DNA of 64,000 nucleotides, taken from the NCBI RefSeq assembly GCF_001426545.1, contig NZ_LMEZ01000005.1, forward strand, positions 891,333 through 955,332, in the 5' to 3' direction. This stretch comes from Mycobacterium sp. Root135. Lineage in GTDB: Bacteria > Actinomycetota > Actinomycetes > Mycobacteriales > Mycobacteriaceae. The position numbers and the translations under genes were made by a program. The notes beneath the pieces are model-generated. The model did not search any database. It had not been told where the DNA came from and saw only the letters and a program-made list of their open reading frames with translations. This document shows positions 1 through 8,597 of the stretch, piece after piece (position 1 is the stretch's first letter; each line of letters starts with the position of its first letter).

Positions 1-162
1 AGGCCCAGCTCGCCAAAGTACCCGGCCACCGCAGGCGGATTCCGGGTAACACGCGTGCAGTCGCAAGAGGTGTACGACCGCAACACGAGGTACCTCATCG
101 GGTGTGCGGACATTTACCGCGCCGGCTACGTCGACGTCAACCAGTTCACCTGCGAGAAGTAG
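1..162 (+). CDS. C-terminal end of a mycolic acid cyclopropane synthase / SAM methyltransferase (5' end outside window)
   Basis: Open from the window edge to TAG at 160-162 (53 residues visible). The last 35 residues, with QSQEVYDR, YLIGCADIYRAGY and DVNQFTCEK, match what I know of the C-terminus of the CmaA/MmaA/PcaA family, which uses S-adenosylmethionine to modify meromycolate chains. The first 18 codons do not resemble the family and have weaker G/C bias at third positions, so a frameshift just upstream or a diverged segment is possible. The stop overlaps the convergent GNAT gene by 17 bp. Family call fairly sure; subfamily unknown. Confidence 0.7.
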   Translation, partial: RPSSPKYPATAGGFRVTRVQSQEVYDRNTRYLIGCADIYRAGYVDVNQFTCEK

Positions 163-625
163 GCCCGGTGGCGGTGACGGCCTTGGCGAAGAACACCCGG
201 TGGTACCCGTCTTGGACGCCACGACCCGTCTCGTGGAAACCGCGTCGGGGATAGAACTCGAGGTTCTCGGTCATCGCCTCGTTGGTGCACAACCGAACTT
301 CCGGCAGCCCCTGTTCGCGCGCGTCCTGATCGGCCCGCTCCAGCAGGGCCCGCCCGTGGCCGCCGCCCTGGGCCGTCGGCGCGACGGCGACGCTGTCGAG
401 CAGCAGGTGGTCGGCCTGGGCCTGCGTGACGAGGACGCCGACGACGTCGCTCCCCTGTTCGATCACCCAAACCCGGGACGTGTCAATCAGTTCCGCGTAG
501 TCCGCGGTCATCGGTGCGGGCGGCTTGCCGATCCGGTCGACGTACTTTCCGAACGCGTCCGCAACCAATCGACGAATGCCATCGACGTCGTCGTAGGTGG
601 CCCTCCTCGGCTGTGGCTCAGTCAC
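146..625 (-). CDS. GNAT family N-acetyltransferase
   Basis: 159 residues, the usual size of a single GNAT domain. The acetyl-CoA pyrophosphate-binding segment is visible as VAPTAQGGGHGRALLERA around residues 80-97, followed by the typical C-terminal FYPRRGF motif in which the aromatic residues pack near CoA. The protein should transfer an acetyl group from acetyl-CoA to an unknown amine. It is cytoplasmic, with no signal or membrane segment. It converges on the methyltransferase end and is divergent from a possible tiny gene at 644. The substrate cannot be inferred. Confidence 0.85.
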   Translation of the reverse strand: MTEPQPRRATYDDVDGIRRLVADAFGKYVDRIGKPPAPMTADYAELIDTSRVWVIEQGSDVVGVLVTQAQADHLLLDSVAVAPTAQGGGHGRALLERADQDAREQGLPEVRLCTNEAMTENLEFYPRRGFHETGRGVQDGYHRVFFAKAVTATGPTSRR

Positions 626-643
626 GAGGTGGACACTAGTCGG

Positions 644-805
644 GTGAGCATCCGCTTCGTGCGTCGTGGCGACGGCGTGACCTACCAGTTCCGGAGTGAC
701 CAGGAGCCACCTGACGGCGAATTGGTCTACCGGCGGGTCGACTTGGACCTGTCCTGCCGGCGCCTGCCCGACTTCGGCCTCACCATGGAGTCGGACGCGA
801 CCTAG
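644..805 (+). CDS. possible small hypothetical protein (53 aa)
   Basis: GTG start with an AGGTGG purine stretch about 12 bases upstream. The product is 53 residues, rich in charged residues (FVRRGDGVTYQF, LVYRRVDLDL), with no signal or membrane segment. It lies between the GNAT gene and the PE-PPE-domain gene and overlaps the end of the latter by 4 bp, the compact convergent arrangement common in mycobacteria. I do not recognise the family. It could also be non-coding sequence with a chance open frame. Confidence 0.35.
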   Translation: MSIRFVRRGDGVTYQFRSDQEPPDGELVYRRVDLDLSCRRLPDFGLTMESDAT

Positions 806-2256
806 GCGGCGGCGTCGGTGCTGGCGTTGGTGTTGGCCGAAGGCTCTTGTGCGGCAGGGCTATTCGTGGTGTCCGGGGTTGCGGTGGGAGTCACCTTGGT
901 AGGCGGCGTGGCGGGCGAGGTGGGAGTGCCCGTAGTGCCGGTCGTGTCCGTCGTGCCCGTCGCGGTGGAGGTCCCGGCCCCCGGAGTGAACTTGTTGCCG
1001 CCCGACGTCACCGTCGGCCGCAGACCGTCGGTGGTTGTCGCCGCCAACTTGGTCACCGCGGGAATCGGCTTGATCGGTTTGACCGACTTCCCGTCGAGTT
1101 CGACCTTGGGAACGTCCTTGGCGGGCGCGATCGGTGCCGGACTCTCCAGGAGTTGGGGTTTCGGCGACGGAGCCGCCGGCTTCGGCGTGAGGTTTCCAAG
1201 GGGGTTCGGTGGCGTCACCGTGGAGTGGCCCCCGGAGGCGAGATTCGCCGCGCCCTGCGCCAGCGCATTGGGGATCGCGCCGAGTGCCTCGATGACCTTG
1301 GCTGGCGGTGTGAAGAGCGAAAAGGGCGTCGTCGTAGCGGGCTTCGCGTTCACGCGGTCGGTATAGCCCATGTCGACGAGCACCCGAAGGAGGGGTTCGA
1401 CGGAGCTGATGACCGGCTCGGCGAACTTCGTGGTGTTCGTCATCGCCGCCAACTCGCGCAGCGGACCCAGCAGCGGCAGGTGGGGGTTGTAGTACAGGAC
1501 GTACTTGTCGGTGCTCCCGGTGCCGGGGTTGTGGACGGTCGTCTCGTAGGCGTAGGACGAGGCCGGATCGAGCGGGTCGTAGTACGCGGGGGAGTGGCCG
1601 TAGCGGATCGACAGCGCGGTGTTCAGCAGTGAGACCGGGTTGAAGTAGGCGGGGAAGTCGGCGTACGGGTCGTACATGTTGGCGACGTAGGTGGTGTCGT
1701 ACCGAGATGGCTGCGCGGGGCCCATACCGGTTGTGATGAAGGGGATTCCGACACCGGGCAGGCGGCCGAAGACGCCACCGTTGCCGCCGAAGGGCGACGC
1801 AATCATCACGAAGGACAGCTGCTCGTCTGAGGGTGCGTCGGACTCGGCGAGCAACTGCAGATTTCGCTTCTCCTGCTCGGCGGCCAAGGCGCCAAGGGAG
1901 TAGCCGGCGACGATCAGGTGGGCCTCGTCCTTGCCCGTGTTCGTCAGATAGTCGTGGATGACTGGAACGGCCGCGTCGCGACTCTTGTCCAACTCGAACG
2001 TCGCGGGGTAGGGCACGCCGAAGTAGCCGAAGTTGCCTGTCTTGGGGATCACCGTGCCCGACAACTTGGTGGGGATGCCGGAGCTCGTCGCGTCGTCCTT
2101 GCCGCCGATGCCGATCACGGTGTTGGTGAGTTGGACCATCGCGGTGGTGCTGGTCGCGTGCCCGAGCACCAGCGACCCCGACAACCCGAAGGCGGCCATC
2201 GCGCCGAGCGCGACCTTGCGGGCAGTGCGTCTGGTCGACGTCCGGTGCTTTGCCAC
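802..2256 (-). CDS. secreted PE-PPE-domain alpha/beta hydrolase
   Basis: 484 residues from a GTG start with a good GGGGGAG ribosome site. A twin-Arg-containing basic N-terminus and hydrophobic stretch (about residues 12-38) suggest export. Residues about 60-290 look like the PE-PPE domain, a serine-esterase fold; the nucleophile elbow is AGYSLGA with Ser120. The C-terminus from about residue 340 is a low-complexity Pro/Thr/Ala tail, typical of cell-wall-spanning or mucin-like tails. Such mycobacterial proteins are lipases/esterases of the envelope. No PE or PPE N-terminal helix pair is present, so it is a PE-PPE-domain protein and not a member of the PE or PPE families. Confidence 0.82.
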   Translation of the reverse strand: MAKHRTSTRRTARKVALGAMAAFGLSGSLVLGHATSTTAMVQLTNTVIGIGGKDDATSSGIPTKLSGTVIPKTGNFGYFGVPYPATFELDKSRDAAVPVIHDYLTNTGKDEAHLIVAGYSLGALAAEQEKRNLQLLAESDAPSDEQLSFVMIASPFGGNGGVFGRLPGVGIPFITTGMGPAQPSRYDTTYVANMYDPYADFPAYFNPVSLLNTALSIRYGHSPAYYDPLDPASSYAYETTVHNPGTGSTDKYVLYYNPHLPLLGPLRELAAMTNTTKFAEPVISSVEPLLRVLVDMGYTDRVNAKPATTTPFSLFTPPAKVIEALGAIPNALAQGAANLASGGHSTVTPPNPLGNLTPKPAAPSPKPQLLESPAPIAPAKDVPKVELDGKSVKPIKPIPAVTKLAATTTDGLRPTVTSGGNKFTPGAGTSTATGTTDTTGTTGTPTSPATPPTKVTPTATPDTTNSPAAQEPSANTNASTDAAA

Positions 2257-2370
2257 TTCTCCCCCTGGTGTGCCGCGCCGCCTTGCGCGGCTCGACGCTA
2301 CCGTATGCCAGCGCCGTCTCGGGCGAAACCCCGTTCGGCCATTCGGGATGAGAAAGAAGTCGACGAACGA

Positions 2371-2399
2371 CGGCGACGTCCCATGTCGGGACGTCGCCG
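2371..2399 (-). terminator. stem-loop terminator downstream of lpqH
   Basis: A perfect 12-bp inverted repeat (arms 2371-2382 and 2388-2399, arm CGGCGACGTCCC) with a 5-base loop, placed 23 bases after the lpqH stop codon. There is no U tract, which is usual for mycobacterial terminators. It lies about 115 bp before the PE-PPE-domain gene on the same strand, so it would separate the two transcripts. Confidence 0.65.
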
Positions 2400-2421
2400 C
2401 CGGGTCGCTGCCGATTACTGC

Positions 2422-2931
2422 CTAGGGGCAGGTGAACTCGAGTTCGAAGGGCTTCTTCGCCGGCTGCAGCGGGTTGGCCATGTCGATGCCGAATGCGTTG
2501 CCAGTGATCTTGTAGGTCTTGCCGTCCTTGGTTGCCGTGGCATCGCCCTGGCCGCCGCCCACCGCAAGGGTGATTCCATCGACGTTGCCCAGTCCCACGG
2601 ACGTGACCGTTGGCGGGTCGGATTCGCTGATCACGGCGGCAATCCCGGTCATCGACTCGCCGATGGCGACGTTCATGTTGCCGCCCATCGGGGCGCACAC
2701 GACGGTGCCGCCGACGTCCTTGGGCTGTCCGTCGATGGTGACCTTGGTAGCCGCGGCTGCCTCCGCGCTGGTCGAGGCCGCGCTCGAGCTGCTCGAGGAC
2801 GACTCACTCGAGCTCGAGCTGGAACTGGAGCTCGACGAACCCGTCGTCGACTTGTCGCCCGACGAACAGCCCGCCAGGCCGGCGACGACGAGCGCGGCGC
2901 CTCCCACGGCAATCAGCAAACCCTGCTTCAC
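2422..2931 (-). CDS. lpqH: 19 kDa-type lipoprotein LpqH
   Basis: 169 residues from GTG, preceded by GAGGAGA. The signal peptide ends in the lipobox VAGLAGC (Cys22), so the mature protein is lipidated on the outer face of the membrane. The C-terminal domain carries hallmark segments of the mycobacterial 19 kDa antigen: VTIDGQ, VCAPMGGNMNVAIG, VTSVGLGN, YKITGNAFGIDMANP and FELEFTCP. LpqH is a TLR2-active surface lipoprotein in mycobacteria. The linker after the lipobox is unusual: nearly 20 serines interrupted by one Glu, where homologues I know have a shorter Thr/Gly/Ser linker. Divergent from the dehalogenase gene. Confidence 0.92.
   Translation of the reverse strand: MKQGLLIAVGGAALVVAGLAGCSSGDKSTTGSSSSSSSSSSSESSSSSSSAASTSAEAAAATKVTIDGQPKDVGGTVVCAPMGGNMNVAIGESMTGIAAVISESDPPTVTSVGLGNVDGITLAVGGGQGDATATKDGKTYKITGNAFGIDMANPLQPAKKPFELEFTCP
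2780..2850 (-). repeat. GAGCTC/CTCGAG-rich low-complexity tract encoding poly-serine
   Basis: Tandem and inverted runs built from CTCGAG and GAGCTC hexamers, alternating Ser codons TCG and AGC, encode the poly-Ser linker of LpqH. The tract is self-complementary at many offsets, so slippage or hairpin-driven length change is plausible. Confidence 0.7.
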
Positions 2932-3083
2932 GTCTGTTCTCCTCGTTGTCGGTGCGATCCATCAAGATCAGCGGATCATCCCCCGCATTATCGGGCGATA
3001 CTGTCCGGTGGACAGGAGATTGCCAGAATTGCCCGGCCCCGGCGTGTCCGCTCGGCCGCGGTGTGCGGCGTAGGTTCACCAGC

Positions 3084-3986
3084 ATGGAGTCGCTGCGTAC
3101 CCCCGATGACCGTTTCGCCGCCCTGGCGGATTTCCCCTACCCTCCGCGCTATTGCGACGTCGCCGACCAAGAGGGCGGACGCCTTCGGATGGCGTGGGTC
3201 GAGGACGGTCCCGCCGACGCCGATCCGGTGCTGTTGTTGCACGGTGAACCGTCCTGGTCCTATCTCTACCGCCGGATGATTCCGATTCTGGCGGCGGCCG
3301 GCCACCGCGTCATCTGCCCCGATCTGGTCGGGTTTGGCCGCTCCGACAAGCCAACCCGCATCGAAGACCACAGTTATGCCAGGCACGTCGAGTGGATTCG
3401 GGCGCTCGTCGTCGACGAACTGGGCTTGGATCGCGTGACGGTCGTCGGCCAGGATTGGGGCGGCCTCATCGGCCTGCGCCTGGCGGCCGAGAACCCTGAT
3501 CGCGTCGCCCGCATCGTCGTCGCCAACACGGGTCTGCCCACCGGTGATCTGCCCATGCCGGAGATCTGGTGGCAGTTTCGGAAGGCGATCGAGGAGATGC
3601 CCGAGATCGAGGTCGGACGGTTCGTCCAGTCGGGCTGCCTGAGGCGGATGAGCGATGAGGTCCGCGCGGGTTACGACGCGCCGTTCCCCGACGATTCGTA
3701 TTGTGCGGGTCCGCGCGCGATGCCGGGCCTGGTGCCGACGTCGCCTGCCGACCCCGCGAGCCCTGCCAATCTGCATGCGTGGGAGGCGTTGCGCGACAGT
3801 CCCACTCCGATGCTGGTGGCCTTCAGTGACGGCGATCCGATCACCGGAGCCATGGCGCCGATCTTCATCAGCGAGATGCGGGGCGCCCAGGGCGTCGAAC
3901 ACCCCGTGATCCACGGGGCCGGGCACTTCCTTCAGGAGGACGCCGGCGAGGAACTCGCCGAGGCGATCGTGTGTTTCCTGGGTTAG
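3084..3986 (+). CDS. haloalkane dehalogenase (DmbB-like, HLD-I type)
   Basis: 300 residues, the normal family length. Start chosen at ATG 3084, giving the RTPDDRF N-terminus seen in mycobacterial homologues. Alpha/beta hydrolase landmarks: oxyanion segment HGEPSWSY (53-60), nucleophile Asp124 in VGQDWGG with the halide-contacting Trp125, acid Asp251 (or Asp249) in SDGDPIT, and base His281 in GAGHFLQED. The enzyme hydrolyses carbon-halogen bonds of haloalkanes to alcohols plus halide in the cytoplasm. The closest type I can recall is Rv2296/DmbB. Its end overlaps the convergent TetR gene by 4 bp. Confidence 0.88.
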   Translation: MESLRTPDDRFAALADFPYPPRYCDVADQEGGRLRMAWVEDGPADADPVLLLHGEPSWSYLYRRMIPILAAAGHRVICPDLVGFGRSDKPTRIEDHSYARHVEWIRALVVDELGLDRVTVVGQDWGGLIGLRLAAENPDRVARIVVANTGLPTGDLPMPEIWWQFRKAIEEMPEIEVGRFVQSGCLRRMSDEVRAGYDAPFPDDSYCAGPRAMPGLVPTSPADPASPANLHAWEALRDSPTPMLVAFSDGDPITGAMAPIFISEMRGAQGVEHPVIHGAGHFLQEDAGEELAEAIVCFLG

Positions 3987-4660
3987 GAGCGGCGCCCGAG
4001 CGCGCCGATTCCGGCGAGGATGAGGTCGATGCCGTCGAGGAACTGGGTGCGGTCGTCGTGCTCGCGCATCTGCTCGGCGACGTCCCGGAGGAACGGATAT
4101 TCCTCCGCGTCGAGATTCGCCCACGCCGCCGAGACGGTGACGAGCACATCGGTGCGGTTGGTGTTCTCCACGGCGCGAGCGTTCGCGGCGTTGAGCCCGC
4201 CGACGCCGAGGATGTAGTTCGTCAACGCCGACGTCGACGAGAACAAGGCGGCCTCGGGGACGCCGAGTGCCCGAACCTGGCGTCCGATGCTTTCGAAGAG
4301 GCGAACCATCGCAGGCTGCAGGGGATTGGCGAGCTGCGCACCGACCCACGGGTGTGCGTCGATCGCGTCGAACACCGCGAGCGCGACCGTCCTGACGGCG
4401 TCCTCCTCGCGCAGGCCGTCGACGCTTGCCGCGGTGGTCGCCGACGCCAGGATGGTTTCGGTGGCGGCGACGAGCAGCTCGCCCTTGTTCGTCACGTGGT
4501 GGTAGATCGCGCCTGGCCCGGTGACGAGGAGGTCGGCGAGCCGGCGGAACGTCAGACCGTCCTCCCCCTCGGCGTCGAGAATCGCCACGGCGGCGTCGAC
4601 GATGCGCTCGGGAGACAATCCGTCGGCGCGTCGCCGGGGGTGACGCGTCCTGGGCGGCAT
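3983..4660 (-). CDS. TetR/AcrR family transcriptional regulator
   Basis: 225 residues from ATG 4660. N-terminal helix-turn-helix about residues 15-60 (LSPERIVDAAVAILDAEG, FRRLADLL, GAIYHHVTNKGELL). The C-terminal helical part resembles the TetR_C-type ligand domains. It is transcribed convergently to the dehalogenase and divergently from tgt (67 bp apart), so the likely target is its own promoter and possibly that of tgt. I see no clear palindrome in the short gap. Ligand unknown. Confidence 0.85.
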   Translation of the reverse strand: MPPRTRHPRRRADGLSPERIVDAAVAILDAEGEDGLTFRRLADLLVTGPGAIYHHVTNKGELLVAATETILASATTAASVDGLREEDAVRTVALAVFDAIDAHPWVGAQLANPLQPAMVRLFESIGRQVRALGVPEAALFSSTSALTNYILGVGGLNAANARAVENTNRTDVLVTVSAAWANLDAEEYPFLRDVAEQMREHDDRTQFLDGIDLILAGIGALGRRS

Positions 4661-4715
4661 GTCCTCATCCTGACATGACCGGATACTCATGGGTCGGCCG
4701 ATCGCCGGGGTGTGA

Positions 4716-5963
<1,248 letters not shown>

Positions 5964-5967
5964 AACG

Positions 5968-7188
5968 ATGACGACCACCGCGGGGCCGCAGGCGCTGCTG
6001 ATGCAGCTGCTCGACCCGTCGAACCGGGCCGACCCGTACCCCGTGCACCGGCAGATCCTCGACGGCGGACCGATCCTGATGCCGGAGAGCAATCTGGTCG
6101 TCTTCTCGTCGTTCCAGGACTGCGGCGACGTGCTGCGGCACCCGTCGTCGGCAAGCGACCGGCTCAAGTCGACCGTCGCGCAGCGCGAGATCGCCAACGG
6201 CGCCGAGCCGCGGCCGTTCGGGCAACCCGGGTTCCTCTTCCAGGACCCGCCCGACCACACCCGGTTGCGCAGGCTCGCGCAGCAGGCGTTCGCGCCGAAG
6301 CGGGTCAGGGCGCTGGAGGCCGACGTGGTGGCGATGGTCGACGGCCTGCTCGACCGGGTGAGCGGTGACTCCCTGGACGCTGTCGCCGACCTGGCGTACC
6401 CACTGCCGGTCGCCGTGATCTGCCGGATGCTCGGCGTGCCGATCGAGGACGAGCCGCAGTTCAGTCGGGCTTCGGCGCTGCTGGCGCAGGGTCTCGACCC
6501 GTTCATCACCTTCACCGGCGAGCTTCCCGACAACTTCGCTGACCGGATGAACGCCGGGCACTGGATGCGGGGTTACATCGCCGGCCTCGTCGAGGAGCGC
6601 CGGGCGGCCCCGCGCGAGGACCTGATCTCGGCGCTGATCGCGGCCGAGGAGGACGGCGACCAGCTGACCACCGACGAGATCGTCGCGACGTGCAACCTGC
6701 TGCTGGTCGCGGGCCACGAGACGACCGTCAACCTGATCGGCAACGCGATCCTGGCGATGCAGCGCGAGCCGGGGCAGTGGGCGGCGCTGGCCGAGGACCC
6801 CGGCCGCGCGGCCACGATCATCGAGGAGACCCTGCGGTACGACCCGCCGGTTCAGCTGGCCGGGCGGACGGCGGCTGAGGAGATGACGATCGGTGGCGTG
6901 ACGGTGCCGAAGGGCGACACGATGATGTTGCTGCTGGCCGCCGCGCAGCGTGACCCGGCGGCGTTCGACGCACCGGACGCGTTCGATCCAGGACGAGAAG
7001 ACCTGCGGCACTTGGCCTTCGGTCACGGCGTTCACTTCTGCCTCGGCGCACCCCTGGCCCGGCTCGAGGCCAGGGTGGCGTTGACGGCAGTGACCAGGCG
7101 GTTCCCGCGTGCCACGCTTGCCGGCGAGCCGCCGTACAGGCCGAACGTCACGCTGCGCGGGATGGCGTCGCTCCCCCTCGCCCTCTAA
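5968..7188 (+). CDS. cytochrome P450
   Basis: 406 residues, standard bacterial P450 length; ATG lies 4 bp after the tgt stop, so it is probably co-transcribed. Motifs: I-helix AGHETT (248-253, Glu in place of the commoner Asp), K-helix Glu287-x2-Arg290, and heme-binding FGHGVHFCLG with Cys358 as thiolate ligand. Soluble, with no membrane anchor; needs ferredoxin/reductase partners not present here. Resembles CYP107-like bacterial hydroxylases, but the substrate is unknown. The physical link with tgt is probably not functional. Confidence 0.92.
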   Translation: MTTTAGPQALLMQLLDPSNRADPYPVHRQILDGGPILMPESNLVVFSSFQDCGDVLRHPSSASDRLKSTVAQREIANGAEPRPFGQPGFLFQDPPDHTRLRRLAQQAFAPKRVRALEADVVAMVDGLLDRVSGDSLDAVADLAYPLPVAVICRMLGVPIEDEPQFSRASALLAQGLDPFITFTGELPDNFADRMNAGHWMRGYIAGLVEERRAAPREDLISALIAAEEDGDQLTTDEIVATCNLLLVAGHETTVNLIGNAILAMQREPGQWAALAEDPGRAATIIEETLRYDPPVQLAGRTAAEEMTIGGVTVPKGDTMMLLLAAAQRDPAAFDAPDAFDPGREDLRHLAFGHGVHFCLGAPLARLEARVALTAVTRRFPRATLAGEPPYRPNVTLRGMASLPLAL

Positions 7189-7194
7189 CCCCCT

Positions 7195-7247
7195 GCGATT
7201 TCGGCGCGTTCAGCCGCGCCTACCGCGGATTTCCGCGCCCAAATCGC
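7195..7247. repeat. intergenic palindromic element, copy A (with core GATTTCGGCGCGTTCA)
   Basis: Imperfect inverted repeat between the P450 and the CoA transferase: arms 7195-7208 and 7234-7247 (GCGATTT[C/G]GGCGCG, one mismatch). The 16-base core at 7197-7212 recurs identically at 8546-8561 on the other side of the CoA transferase gene, and the identity runs on with one mismatch over 22 bases. It may act as the terminator of the P450. Confidence 0.6.
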
Positions 7248-7268
7248 GGCGGGGGATAGGGTCGCGCC

Positions 7269-8543
7269 ATGCCCACCGAGCTCACCGCCGAGCAGGCCGC
7301 CGCCCGACTCAACCCCCGCGACACCCTTGGCATCCCCCTCGGACCCGGCCAGCCGCCCGCGTTCCTGCGGGCGCTCGGCGAGCGGGAGGACTGGACCGAC
7401 CTCCGGGTCTACGGCGCGTTGCTCGCGGTCCTCACGGAGTTGTTCTCACGGCCCGGCGTGCACTACCTGTCCGGTTTCTTCGGACCGTTGGAGCGGGCGT
7501 TGCTAGGCGGTGGCGCCGACATCCAGTTCACGCCGGCAGACTTCCGCCGCTTCGGGCCGCTGCTCGAACGCCAAGCGCCGCGGGTGATGACGACGGTGGC
7601 CACGCCGCCGGACGCCGACGGCTGGTGCTCACTGTCGCTGCACGCCGGCGGCACGATCGACGAATTACGAAGGGCGGGAGCAGATCCCGACCGAATTTTG
7701 ATCGTCGAGGCGTCGGAGTCGTACCCGCGGACCTTTGGGCTTGGTGAGCATCGCCACGCCCTGCACGTCGACGAGATCGACGTCCTGATCCACTCGACCG
7801 ACGAACCGTTCGCGCTGCCCGAGGGCGAACCCACCGACGTCGACGACGCGATCGCGCGCCACGCCGTCGGCTTCATCCGGCCCGGCGCGACCCTGCAGGT
7901 GGGCATCGGCTCGATCCCCAACCAGATCGCGACCCTGCTCGCCGAGGGCGACGGCGGGGACTACGGGTTGCACACCGAGATGTTCACCGACGGCTGCATG
8001 AAGCTGCACCGCGCCGGCAAGGTCGCCAACGACCGCAAGGGGCAGTACGAGGGGGTGAGCGTGACGACGTTCGCGTTCGGCTCACCGGCGCTCTACGCCT
8101 GGCTCGACGGCAACTCCGACGTGGCGTTCCTCCCGGTCGAGATCGTCAACTCACCGGAGATAATCGGCGCCAACGCCGACATGATCTCGGTCAACGGGGC
8201 ATTGGCGGTCGACGCCCAGGGGCAGGTGGTCGCAGACACCCTCGACGGCAAGCAGTTCAGCGGGATCGGAGGCGCCGAGGACTTCGTTGCGGGCGCCGGG
8301 CTCGAGTTGGCGGACCGTTCGCTGATCTGCCTGCCGTCCACGTTCACCAAGGACGGTGAGCTGCGGTCGCGGATCGTGCCGTCGTTCGGTCCCGGTGCGG
8401 TGATCACCACGCCGCGCCACCAGGTCGACGTAATCGTCACCGAATACGGCGTCGCCGAGCTGGAGGGCAGGACCGTCCGCGAGCGTGCCGAGGCGTTGGC
8501 GGCGATCGCGCATCCCCGGTTCCGCGCTGAGCTCCTTGCGTGA
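7269..8543 (+). CDS. acetyl-CoA hydrolase/CoA-transferase family protein
   Basis: 424 residues, standard length for the Cat1/4-hydroxybutyrate CoA-transferase family. The catalytic glutamate that forms the glutamyl-CoA thioester should be Glu237 in GLHTEMFTDG; the preceding GIGSIPNQI and later GKQFSGIGGAEDFVAGA loops that contact CoA are present. It moves CoA between short acyl groups (acetate, propionate, succinate or similar) or hydrolyses acyl-CoA. It stands alone between two palindromic elements, so its partner pathway is unclear. Confidence 0.85.
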   Translation: MPTELTAEQAAARLNPRDTLGIPLGPGQPPAFLRALGEREDWTDLRVYGALLAVLTELFSRPGVHYLSGFFGPLERALLGGGADIQFTPADFRRFGPLLERQAPRVMTTVATPPDADGWCSLSLHAGGTIDELRRAGADPDRILIVEASESYPRTFGLGEHRHALHVDEIDVLIHSTDEPFALPEGEPTDVDDAIARHAVGFIRPGATLQVGIGSIPNQIATLLAEGDGGDYGLHTEMFTDGCMKLHRAGKVANDRKGQYEGVSVTTFAFGSPALYAWLDGNSDVAFLPVEIVNSPEIIGANADMISVNGALAVDAQGQVVADTLDGKQFSGIGGAEDFVAGAGLELADRSLICLPSTFTKDGELRSRIVPSFGPGAVITTPRHQVDVIVTEYGVAELEGRTVRERAEALAAIAHPRFRAELLA

Positions 8544-8545
8544 GT

Positions 8546-8594
8546 GATTTCGGCGCGTTCACCCGCGGTGAGCGCGGATGAACGCGCCGAAATC
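8546..8594. terminator. bidirectional stem-loop, palindromic element copy B
   Basis: A perfect 16-bp inverted repeat (8546-8561 and 8579-8594, arm GATTTCGGCGCGTTCA) sits in the 54-bp gap between the convergent CoA transferase and amine oxidase genes. Position and strength fit a terminator shared by both. The left arm is identical to part of the element at 7197-7212. Confidence 0.75.
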
Positions 8595-8597
8595 GCC

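Noticed and set aside
104..805. Long plus-strand open frame across the GNAT gene
   Set aside because: Antisense shadow of the acetyltransferase; only its final 53 codons (from GTG 644) could be a separate small gene.
860..2698. 612-codon minus-strand frame over the PE-PPE-domain gene
   Set aside because: Arg-rich out-of-frame translation caused by high G+C; the PE-PPE-domain frame has signal, GxSxG and a good ribosome site.
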